From an uncultured Sutterella sp. (GTDB taxonomy: Bacteria; Pseudomonadota; Gammaproteobacteria; Burkholderiales; Burkholderiaceae_F), in NCBI GenBank assembly GCA_934255515.1, contig CAKQON010000042.1, positions 1-15,057 of the forward strand: a DNA stretch of 15,057 bases, in the 5' to 3' direction. How positions within the stretch are numbered: the first letter of the stretch is position 1; every line of letters starts with the position of its first letter. Below are positions 1 to 6,368 of the stretch, piece by piece. A program made the position numbers and the translations under genes. Under the pieces are notes generated by a model, which saw only the letters and a program-made list of their open reading frames with translations, ran no database searches and was not told the DNA's origin.

Positions 1-66
1 AGTCAGTGAGGCAACTTGTTCTGGAGTGAGGGTTAGAGGGGTAACGATGGGGCGGCCGCGAGGCAT
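1..66 (-). CDS. IS630-family transposase, N-terminal fragment (cut by window edge)
   Basis: Only the first 22 codons lie in the window; the gene runs off the left edge. The translation begins MPRGRPIVTPLTLTPEQ. This matches the usual IS630-family opening, in which an R-G-R-P segment is followed by a short P-L-x-L-T/S-x-E-E-type stretch leading into the helix-turn-helix DNA-binding region. The ATG (complement of 64-66) has a GGAG about nine bases upstream, and an extended -10 promoter lies a further 30 bases back, so the start is well supported. The product would be a DDE transposase that moves the element by cut-and-paste into TA dinucleotides (family knowledge). Catalytic residues are outside the window, so intactness cannot be judged. 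Confidence 0.7.
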   Translation of the reverse strand, partial: MPRGRPIVTPLTLTPEQVASLT

Positions 67-95
67 GAGGAGGCTCCGGTAGATGAGGACCTCCA

Positions 96-104
96 ATTAT
101 ACCA
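96..104 (-). promoter_or_regulatory. Extended -10 promoter of the left IS630-like transposase
   Basis: On the minus strand this reads TGGTATAAT: a perfect TATAAT box preceded by the TGn extension. Transcription would start near position 89, giving a leader of roughly 20 nt before the transposase ATG at 66. No convincing -35 box is visible 17 bases upstream, which is usual for extended -10 promoters. Confidence 0.6.
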
Positions 105-279
105 GAATCGGCAATTTAATGGCTCTATTTACAGAACGTTATATTAGTATGTGTAGTATAAACCCGAGTTTGACAATGTTGGCAATCTGCTACGGCTTTC
201 AATTTAACCTGTAAAATAGTAAATTATTTATTTTAAATTTAATTAAAATTAAAGGGAAAAGATAATCATTCAAATAATC
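105..279. other. AT-rich intergenic stretch between the IS630 element and the nuclease-like gene
   Basis: No gene is visible. This stretch is much more AT-rich than its surroundings, especially 218-270 with runs of A and T and the palindrome TTTAATTAAA. It should contain the outer end of the IS630-like element. I cannot place the terminal inverted repeat because the other end lies outside the window. A TTGACA occurs at 170-175 on the plus strand, but no partner -10 box stands at a suitable distance. Confidence 0.4.
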
Positions 280-1431
280 TTACCGACGCGCCAGCATCTC
301 CTCATGCGCCTTCATGCCGATGAGCGATCCGGATGGCATCGGTCTCGGAAAAAGCTTCGCCACGATGGGGGTGAGAAGATCGGCATAGTCGGACGCACTG
401 ATGCCGGCTGCGCCGCTGCCGCTCGCCGAGAGCGAGAGAAACTGCTTCGCATCCCCGAGCTTCGTTTCAATAACCTTCCGAAGATCCATGGACGGACGGA
501 TGAAGAAAACCGCATTGTTCGTGCGAAGAACCGGTGCCGACGGGCGCCCGGCTTCGGCAGAGAGAACGAGTGCGTTGATGACGGTTTGCAGAATATCCTT
601 CGTGCGCATGGCTTCCGCCCAACGCAGGGGATCCTCGGACCGGCCTCCCTTCGATTTGTATTCGAGCGCAATGAGACCGGACGAGAGTTCAATCACGGCA
701 TCGGGCTGCGCAAAAAGGTCGCCCGAGGAGAAGGTTTCCCTGTCGGACTCGGTAATCAGGAGCTTGCCGCTTCCCTGAGGAAGAAACGGCACCAGGCGAA
801 GCGTCACATCGTCCCAGCGGGATACGTCTTCCGGATCAAAGAAGACGGCTTCGATGTCGGCGCCGCAGAGATCCGCGTGCGCCAAGGAAAGTCCCACGCG
901 CCTTTCGAAGGGAAGCGTGAGAAGGAAGTTCGCTCTCCCGAAAGGATCCGGAAGCTTCGGCGCTATCGGAGCGGAAGCAAAGGGGGCAGGCTGGGGATGT
1001 TCAGGAGCGGGTTCCGCTGCCGGAGCCGATGCAACTGCAGGCTCGGCCTGAGGCTTCTCTTCCGTCTTCAAGTCTCTTTCAGGAGCTGCAGGTTCAGGGG
1101 CGCTTCCAGGCATCATGGGTTCAGCAGCTTCCGTAATGTCCGGGCCCTGGGCACGCAGGCGCGCGAGTGCGATCGGCGCCTTCAGCGACCGGCGGTCGAA
1201 GCTTTCAAGAGGATCCCCGGCAGAGCCGGAAGTCTCTTCCGGCGTTTTTTCCTGAAGCGCATCTTCTGACGGCTGAACAGCAAGCGGGCTCTTCTTCTTA
1301 AAGAGCGATGCAATAAAGAAGATGAGTCCCGTGATCAGAAAGCTCGCAAGCACGAAGGCCGCCGCCGCGAGGATCAGAAGTCCCGCGGGGGTTTGTGCGA
1401 AGTCGAGAAGCTCTTGCCAGAGTGCCAGCAT
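280..1431 (-). CDS. Membrane-anchored protein with PD-(D/E)XK nuclease-like domain
   Basis: The 383-residue product has three parts. Residues 18-44 form one long hydrophobic helix followed by FKKK, so it should be anchored with its bulk in the cytoplasm. Residues 50-165 are a Pro/Ala/Glu-rich linker likely to be disordered. Residues 166-383 form a globular domain. In that domain Pro243-Asp244, Glu257-x-Lys259 and Gln282 (in the segment LQTVINALVL) match the PD...ExK...Q pattern of the PD-(D/E)XK nuclease superfamily, in the RecB/Cas4-like arrangement. The plan of anchor, spacer and nuclease-like fold recalls RmuC, but the linker is not a coiled coil and the sequence is not recognisably RmuC. 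The start has an AAGGA about eight bases upstream. It is the last gene of a minus-strand operon, 21 nt after the methyltransferase gene. Nuclease activity is inferred from motifs only; a non-catalytic role is possible. Confidence 0.75.
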   Translation of the reverse strand: MLALWQELLDFAQTPAGLLILAAAAFVLASFLITGLIFFIASLFKKKSPLAVQPSEDALQEKTPEETSGSAGDPLESFDRRSLKAPIALARLRAQGPDITEAAEPMMPGSAPEPAAPERDLKTEEKPQAEPAVASAPAAEPAPEHPQPAPFASAPIAPKLPDPFGRANFLLTLPFERRVGLSLAHADLCGADIEAVFFDPEDVSRWDDVTLRLVPFLPQGSGKLLITESDRETFSSGDLFAQPDAVIELSSGLIALEYKSKGGRSEDPLRWAEAMRTKDILQTVINALVLSAEAGRPSAPVLRTNNAVFFIRPSMDLRKVIETKLGDAKQFLSLSASGSGAAGISASDYADLLTPIVAKLFPRPMPSGSLIGMKAHEEMLARR

Positions 1432-1452
1432 GCCTTAATCCTTGTGTTACCG

Positions 1453-2298
1453 TCAGGAGCGGTTTGAAGACGGGCGCTTCTTTCTGAGGGGCTTTTCCCC
1501 CTGAGGCTTGCCGCGGGAGAGATTCTGCCCTATGCCTTTGCGGGTAGCGTTCCTGGGCGCATAACGGGGCGCCTGTTTTCTTCCGGGTTCAGCAAGAAAC
1601 GCAAAGACGCAGGGGATTTTGGGGAGCGTGCGTTCCTCTTCCGTTGCCTTCTTCCATTCGGCAACTGTCTTCGTGCGGATGCTTTCGGTTTCTCCCGTAA
1701 TGTCGAGCGCTACGGTTAGGCGCGTCGTAGGAGAGAGCGTCTCAATGAGTCCGGCGAGGAAGGCCGTGTTTCGGTAGGGCGTTTCGATGCAGAGCTGCGT
1801 TTCGCTCGCCCGGCTTGCGGCTTCAGCCGCAAGAATCGCGGCACGTCGCTCATCCTCATGAATCGGGAGGTACCCGAGGAAGCGGAAGCGCTGCCCGTCA
1901 AGCCCCGAAGCCATGAGGGTGAGAAGAAGCGAGCTCGGCCCCGTGAGCGGCACGACGCGGATTCCGAGTTCGTGCGCGCGCTGAACAATCTGCGCTCCCG
2001 GGTCGGCGATGCCGGGGCAACCCGACTCGGAAATAATCCCGGCGCTTCGTCCTTCAACGACGGGCGCGAGCCAGGCGTCGATTTTCCCTGCCTCCGGATC
2101 GTGCCCGATCTCCTCAATGGTGAGAGTCGAAATGGGCTGGGGATGTCCCATGCTCTTCAATGTCCCCCGGGCCGTCCGGGCAGCTTCAACGAGGAAGTAG
2201 TCGAGCGACCGCGCGACCTCGAGCGTGCGCTGAGGAATGGTTTCCGCTGGCGCACTCGAGCTGATCGGACAGGGAATGAGGTAGAGCGTTCCGGACAT
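1453..2298 (-). CDS. RsmI-like SAM-dependent methyltransferase (tetrapyrrole methylase family)
   Basis: This 281-residue protein belongs to the tetrapyrrole (corrin/porphyrin) methylase family, of which RsmI, the 16S rRNA C1402 ribose methyltransferase, is the best-known RNA-acting member. Visible family features are LYLIPCPI at residues 5-12 (RsmI has a VPTPIGNL-type opening), ISESGCPGIADPG at 89-101, VVPLTGPSS at 115-123 and IETPYRN at 171-177. The first glycine-rich motif reads S-E-S-G-C-P rather than the S-D-A-G-T-P of RsmI, and the N-terminal GNL is replaced by SSS. It is therefore more likely the RsmI paralogue common in proteobacteria than RsmI itself, and its substrate is unknown. Residues 240-281 form a basic tail rich in Arg, Lys and Gly, plausibly RNA-contacting. 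It lies 60 nt downstream of maf and 21 nt upstream of the nuclease-like gene, so co-transcription is likely. Confidence 0.85.
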   Translation of the reverse strand: MSGTLYLIPCPISSSAPAETIPQRTLEVARSLDYFLVEAARTARGTLKSMGHPQPISTLTIEEIGHDPEAGKIDAWLAPVVEGRSAGIISESGCPGIADPGAQIVQRAHELGIRVVPLTGPSSLLLTLMASGLDGQRFRFLGYLPIHEDERRAAILAAEAASRASETQLCIETPYRNTAFLAGLIETLSPTTRLTVALDITGETESIRTKTVAEWKKATEEERTLPKIPCVFAFLAEPGRKQAPRYAPRNATRKGIGQNLSRGKPQGEKPLRKKRPSSNRS

Positions 2299-2358
2299 GA
2301 AAATACGCCTTTGAGCGAAGGAGAAGAACGGCTTCCCGGGGAGTCGCGAGCTGACGGA

Positions 2359-2955
2359 TCAGCCTTCAAGAATCCCGGGTAGGACCTCAATGCCGGCTTC
2401 GGCAAGGAGGGTCGTGAGCTTCATGAGCGGGAGCCCGATCAGAGAGGTCGGGTCGTCGGATTCGACGGAAGCCATGAGCGCAATGCCGAGCTTTTCGATC
2501 TTGGCCGAACCCGCGCAGTCGAAGGGCTTCTCGCGGTCGACATAGGCTTCGATCGTTTCACGGGAGAGCTTCCGCATGCGGATCGTGGTGAGGCTTTCGA
2601 GCTTCTTCGCATTCCCTTCGGCGTCGATCACGCAGAGGGCGGTGGCGAAGACAACGGTATTCCCCTGCATGCGGGAAAGCTGCTCGATCGCGCGTTCGCG
2701 GGTATGGGGTTTGCCGAGCTTTTCGCCCAAAAGATTAGCCGTCTGGTCCGACCCGATCACGACGGATCCGGGGTGCTTCTCCCAGATGGCGCGGGCCTTC
2801 ATTTCGGAGAGGCGAAGCGCGGTTTCGCGGGGCGTTTCTCCAGGAAGAGACGATTCATCAATGTCGGGGCTTTCAGTAAGATAGGGAAGGCCGAGACGGT
2901 CGAGGAGCTCGCGGCGGTAGCGGGAGCTCGAGGCAAGAATGAGCTGTTTGGTCAT
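2359..2955 (-). CDS. yceF: Maf/YceF nucleotide pyrophosphatase
   Basis: The 198-residue product is a full-length Maf-family protein. The opening LILASSSRYRRELLDRLGL is the family's nucleotide-binding signature, and GSDQ at residues 68-71 carries the catalytic aspartate. The wording fits the YceF subgroup, which in E. coli hydrolyses 7-methyl-GTP and related modified nucleotides to the monophosphate, a house-cleaning role in the cytoplasm. The position next to yceD, divergently oriented here, also favours yceF over the septum-associated maf/yhdE group. No strong ribosome-binding site precedes the ATG. A TAGAAT hexamer on the minus strand (plus coordinates 2965-2970) is very close to the start, so a short leader is possible. 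It appears to be the first gene of the three-gene minus-strand operon. Confidence 0.9.
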   Translation of the reverse strand: MTKQLILASSSRYRRELLDRLGLPYLTESPDIDESSLPGETPRETALRLSEMKARAIWEKHPGSVVIGSDQTANLLGEKLGKPHTRERAIEQLSRMQGNTVVFATALCVIDAEGNAKKLESLTTIRMRKLSRETIEAYVDREKPFDCAGSAKIEKLGIALMASVESDDPTSLIGLPLMKLTTLLAEAGIEVLPGILEG

Positions 2956-3203
2956 AGTGGCTCAATTCTAGCGGCGCTCTCCTGTGCTTTCTTAGGTGCG
3001 TGTCTTTTAATGCGCAGACTCCTCGTTAAAAATCGCAAATCTTCCGGTGCCGTCGTCCCCGGGATCGGTAGACTTCGCGGTGGACTGCGAGCGGCCGCTT
3101 AAGGACGTGCTCGGATCCCCAATACCCCCGAAGAGGGTTGAGGCATTTGCGGGCGGAGGAAATCTCAGCCGCAGGAAAAACGCTCAGGATAAAAGGCAGA
3201 AAG
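2956..3203. other. Divergent intergenic region between maf/yceF and yceD
   Basis: This 248-base gap should hold promoters for both divergent genes. On the minus strand there is a TAGAAT -10-like box at 2965-2970 but no good -35. No clear sigma70 pair is visible for yceD. An open frame with a TTG start at 3138 runs into yceD but is probably not used, because the family's N-terminus begins at the ATG at 3204. I see no small gene or RNA gene. Confidence 0.4.
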
Positions 3204-3716
3204 ATGACGCAGTTCGTTGATATTTTCGAGCTTTGCAAAAGAGAAGAAGAGCTTGAAGGCGAGGTGCCGGTGAAGGATCTCCCGCAGCTCTGCACGTTTC
3301 TCGCGACCGATCGCGGCGTGATCAAGTTCGCTGCGTCGGGCGAGGGTGAAATCCGGGGACTTCCCGCCGCCACGCTTTCCATGGAAGGCGACGTGGACAT
3401 GTTCTGCGCACGCTGCAATAAGCCCGTCACGGTGCATATTGAATCGGAAGCGGTTTTCCGTTTTGTGAAGACCGAAGCCGAAGCCAACGCCCTTCCGATC
3501 GAAGACGACGAGGAAGGCGAAGACGTTGCGGTCGGCTCGAGGCACTTCGACCTTGAGGACTGGGTGGAGGAAGAAGCCATTCTTTCGCTCCCGCGCATGG
3601 CCGTGCATGAGGACGGCTGCGAAGAGAAGCCCGTCTGGGAAGATGAGTCGGAAGCGGAGGAAGAGAAGCGCCCGAATCCGTTTGCAGTGCTCGCAGGACT
3701 TAAAACTCACGAATAA
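3204..3716 (+). CDS. yceD: YceD / DUF177 family protein (23S rRNA accumulation protein)
   Basis: The product is 170 residues from the ATG at 3204. I chose this start because MTQFVDIFELCKREEE matches the usual family N-terminus, whereas an upstream TTG at 3138 would add 22 atypical residues. Family hallmarks are the CARC pair (Cys68, Cys71), the DLEDWVEEEAILSLP segment (116-130) followed by HEDGC, and the C-terminal NPFAVLAGLK (158-167). The middle and end are very acidic. YceD is widely conserved in bacteria and plant plastids and has been linked to 23S rRNA accumulation or processing; its molecular action is not settled. In most proteobacteria it is followed at once by rpmF (ribosomal protein L32) and the plsX-fab genes. 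Here it is followed by a hairpin and then non-coding sequence. Confidence 0.88.
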   Translation: MTQFVDIFELCKREEELEGEVPVKDLPQLCTFLATDRGVIKFAASGEGEIRGLPAATLSMEGDVDMFCARCNKPVTVHIESEAVFRFVKTEAEANALPIEDDEEGEDVAVGSRHFDLEDWVEEEAILSLPRMAVHEDGCEEKPVWEDESEAEEEKRPNPFAVLAGLKTHE

Positions 3717-4179
3717 GACCAATGCGGGAAGCTTCGCTGAGGCTGCCGGGTACCACGGAACTCCTGAGGCTAAAGGTTCGGGACTTGCGCTCTCAGCGGT
3801 AATCCCGCACTTCATTCGAGCGAAAGGGAAACGCCTTCAGACGTTTCTTTTTCGCTTCCTATGCCTTTATGCCAGAGTGATCGATTCCCTGACTGGGGAT
3901 CAGTCAGGCTTACGCATAAAAGACACGGGATCGTATTTTTGCTGCGAGCGGCGGCTTCTGCAGAAGCTGCATTCCTGAAGGCACTCGCGGTATCTCACGG
4001 TATCACCGTCCCAATCTAGGCATTCCCTCAAGCCTTGTGGTGAGAAAGGAGCGGCAGAACGCCGGGCATCTCTAAGACCTCCAGGGAACAAGCATCCCGA
4101 TACCTTCACCAGCGAAGCCTGTGCTGTTGATGAAGCGACTACGAGCCGATTCGATCCGGAGAGCTTCATTGCGGATGGA
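3717..4179. other. Gene-poor stretch after yceD, no rpmF
   Basis: Apart from the hairpin at 3820-3855 I see no supportable gene. Short open frames exist on both strands, including a minus-strand frame of 109 codons over 3900-4229, but none resembles a known family and they overlap the tail of the transporter pseudogene. A second perfect 7-bp hairpin lies at 3888-3908 (CCTGACT / AGTCAGG) with no T-tract. Near 3990-4010 the heptamer CGGTATC occurs twice in close succession. Ribosomal protein L32, expected here from the usual gene order, is absent in all frames I read. Confidence 0.5.
3820..3855 (+). terminator. Long hairpin downstream of yceD, possible terminator
   Basis: Arms 3820-3833 and 3842-3855 pair over 14 positions without a mismatch if two G-U pairs are allowed, around an eight-base loop. 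The 3' arm itself is T-rich, but the bases after the stem (TTCCTATGCC) form only a poor T-tract. It may end yceD transcription or protect the 3' end. It stands about 100 nt after the yceD stop. Confidence 0.5.
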
Positions 4180-5456
4180 CTATCTCTGAATTTTTGCAAA
4201 GACACCGGGGCGAAATGTTCCGGTCTCAATAGTCAAGCTGCCTTTTTTCGCGCTATCGAAAAGATAGGCAAAGACGAGTCCAAGTAGGGCGAGAGTGCCC
4301 GCGAGAAGGCAGATCGCTTGGTAGCTCATGCCGGCCTCCTTGAAAACGTTCATCGCCATGGGGCCGGCGAGGCAACGGAGAAGCCCGAAAACATGATCCC
4401 GTAGTTGACCGAATTGTTTTTTGCTCCGAACTCCTCTGCAGTAAATCCAGGGTAGATCCCCATGACGGCCTTGAAGGAGAGGCCGATAGCAAGAATGCCC
4501 GCAGAGAAGAGGAGATGCGCGTTCTGGTCTGAGAGCGAGAGCAGAACGGTCGCCAGAATCGTGAGAATGAGCGCGCCCGAGAGCGACGCGAGCCGTCCGA
4601 ATATATCGGAAAGCGCGCCGACGAGGAGCATTCCGAAAACATTTGCCAGCACCAGCATGGAAACCATCGCAGAGGCGGCTCCCACATCAAGCCCGGCCAC
4701 GTCCTTTGCGAGACTCCAGCAGTGCGAGATGATCATCATCCCGGGGATGGCGCCGCAGAGCATGAGCGCCGCCATGGGAGGAAAGCGCTTTGAACGAAGC
4801 ATTCCTCTCCAGCCGCACTCTTCCGCTACCGTTCGTTTGCCGGGTGCGGCAGCAGTGAATTGCTTTGCAAAACCATCGGGGCACTTTTCGAGAAGAAGGC
4901 CGCCCGCTGCAATCACGACCATAAAGACGCCGCCCAGCGTGAGGAGCGCGGCTTCAATGCCTTCCGTTTCAATAAGCGCATGCGCGACGGGAGGAAGAGT
5001 CACGGAGCTGAGGCCGTACACCGCCGTTGCAATTACGCCCGCAAGTCCCCTGTGGTCGGGAAACAATTTGAGTGTTGTGTTGACGCTCGACCCGTAGACG
5101 AATCCGAGTCCCGGGCCGAACCCCAGTCCGTAGCCGAGGATGAGCTCAAGCGGCGTCGCGGCCCTTGCAGCCAGATAGAAGCCGATTCCCATCACAAGGC
5201 CGCCCGCGGGAATGATGGCGCGCGGTCCGAAGCGGTCGTTGATCCAGCCGCCCAAGATCATTGGAATGTGGGCAATGCCGTTGGCGAGACTGAAGGCTGC
5301 GGCGAGGCTTCCCGCAGTGACGGCAGTGCCGGTGATGGGGGAGAGTCGTTCAGCAAGAGGCGGCGCAAAGACCGACCAGGCGTAAATCGATCCTGCACAA
5401 AGGTTGATGAGGCACGCAGCGGCAAGGAGGAGTCAGCGTTTTTTGAGGAGGTTCAT
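4180..5456 (-). pseudogene. OxlT-type (oxalate/formate antiporter family) MFS transporter, disrupted twice
   Basis: Read across two lesions, this is a 425-residue MFS transporter of the oxalate:formate antiporter (OFA) family, the right length for 12 membrane helices. The start ATG (5454-5456) has AGGA about nine bases upstream and opens MNLLKKR. Then comes TGA (5433-5435) where family members usually have Trp, and the frame continues as LLLAAACLINLCAGSIYAWS, a typical first helix. The loop motif GGWINDRFGPR and GLGFVYGSSVNTTLKLFPDHRGLAG are characteristic. Near 4371-4376 one base is missing: the frame in use ends with SPAPWR at 4350. The correct continuation, LAGPMAMNVFKEAG, through the last helix LLAGTLALLGLVFAYLF, lies one frame over and stops at 4180-4182. 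No alternative start after codon 8 would keep helix 1. The substrate is unknown; the family carries oxalate, formate, lactate and other monocarboxylates. With two independent lesions it is almost surely non-functional unless both are sequencing errors. Confidence 0.85.
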
Positions 5457-5535
5457 GTTTTTATTCCTGCGCGTAGTGTTTGGGCGGAAATCGGGGGAAG
5501 CGTTCGATTGCATCCGGGAGCCGGACCGGAAATAG

Positions 5536-5742
5536 CGTTGCGGTCGATCTTCGGTACGCCTCCGGGAATGGCATGCGCTTTTTACCGCATCTTCTCCTTC
5601 GGCAGTTGTAAGGACAATCCCGCCTTTGCCGACAACGACGCCGATGCTCGTTCTCTACCGAACCTCGCAGCTTCCGGACGGCCGGATCTGCGAATCCCGC
5701 ATTGAGCGGGCGGACGTGAGGTTCGTGCGCATAGCGATCTGA
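5536..5742 (+). pseudogene. Possible C-terminal remnant of a GntR-type (UTRA-domain) regulator
   Basis: The open frame ends with PMLVLYRTSQLPDGRICES and then RIERADVRFVRIAI before a TGA at 5740-5742. The spacing of Pro, Leu, Arg-Thr, Asp-Gly-Arg, Glu-Ser, Asp and Arg-Phe resembles the last strands of the UTRA ligand-binding domain of HutC-type GntR regulators, although about two residues are missing between Glu and Asp. No N-terminal winged helix is present: a stop codon (5533-5535) precedes the frame and the transporter begins at 5456. If real, it is a fragment of a regulator once divergent from the transporter. The similarity is by eye over about 30 residues and could be chance. Confidence 0.25.
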
Positions 5743-5848
5743 ATGTCTTAGAGCGATATTCCGGATAAGGCGAAAGCTTGTTTTCGCAGTATTCTGAGTA
5801 TTGATTTAAAAAAACCTTAAAAAGCAAAGATAATGTGCTTCTATATTC

Positions 5849-5876
5849 TTGACATTGACTTGAGAAGGAAGAGAAT
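5849..5876 (+). promoter_or_regulatory. Candidate sigma70 promoter for the ABC operon
   Basis: A perfect TTGACA (5849-5854) is followed after 16 bases by GAGAAT (5871-5876), which matches TATAAT at four of six positions. It points toward the ABC operon but would give a leader of nearly 500 nt. An AAGAGAA/TTCTCTT hairpin overlaps the -10 box. A nearer promoter I cannot recognise may be the real one. Confidence 0.3.
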
Positions 5877-6368
5877 TTTCTTCTCTTTTGCATAAAACAT
5901 CCTTCGCTTAGGCAGATCTACTTAAGAAAATGGAGGTTCTGGGATGTTTTCACTATTGCCGGGAGGGGACGCAGGGTGCATTATTCACCGCACGACAAAG
6001 GAAATGAACATTCGCTTTCCATAGAACTCAAATAGATCAACTTTTCGTTTTGGAGATTTCGCAGATGCATTCAGAGGCTTCCCAAAGCACGGTTTCACGC
6101 CGGATGCATCTTGTTCTCCATGCCGGTCTCCTGCGGCTTCGACTTAGGGTGGAGGACGGCATCTGAAGCGCTTCCGGTTCTGCCGGAAAAGCAAAGAGCC
6201 TTCCTCCCAAACCCCCGCAAAAATGCAGAGGTGCCGGATCCTCAATGAAGTCCTGAAGACTTTCGGGAAATCGACCGGGCGAAGCGAAGAACAACATCCC
6301 AATCGCCTGAAGCTCCCGGGAAGCGCGTCATCCTCTGCGGTTTTAAAGAACCCATACCTTCTTTTTGG

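Larger units (their letters stand above)
5457..6368. other. 0.9 kb gene-poor region between the broken transporter and the ABC operon
   Basis: No intact gene is supported. The first part (5536-5742) holds a possible regulator remnant, listed separately. The region around 5770-5900 is AT-rich. It contains a GCGAAA/TTTCGC hairpin (5770-5787), a TTGACA promoter candidate (5849) and an AAGAGAA/TTCTCTT hairpin (5869-5887). From 5900 to 6368 there are many stop codons in all frames. A GATGCAT/ATGCATC inverted pair at 6064-6070 and 6104-6110 could form a stem in a leader RNA. I looked for TPP and other common riboswitch cores and saw none. Confidence 0.5.

Noticed and set aside
170..200. TTGACA at 170-175 as a plus-strand promoter
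   Set aside because: No acceptable -10 box at 16-18 bases and no plus-strand gene downstream.
3900..4229. 109-codon minus-strand frame downstream of the transporter
   Set aside because: It overlaps the real transporter C-terminus in a different frame and resembles no known family.
4253..4690. 145-codon minus-strand frame inside the transporter
   Set aside because: It is the third frame; the true continuation of the transporter after the frameshift is another frame ending at 4180.
4860..5705. 281-codon plus-strand open frame across the transporter start
   Set aside because: Mostly antisense to the OxlT-like gene with no recognisable domain; only a different frame at its end has a weak UTRA-like match.
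5850..6368. Riboswitch (TPP or similar) before the ABC operon
   Set aside because: I looked for conserved core sequences such as the TPP CUGAGA and saw none; the hairpins alone are not enough.
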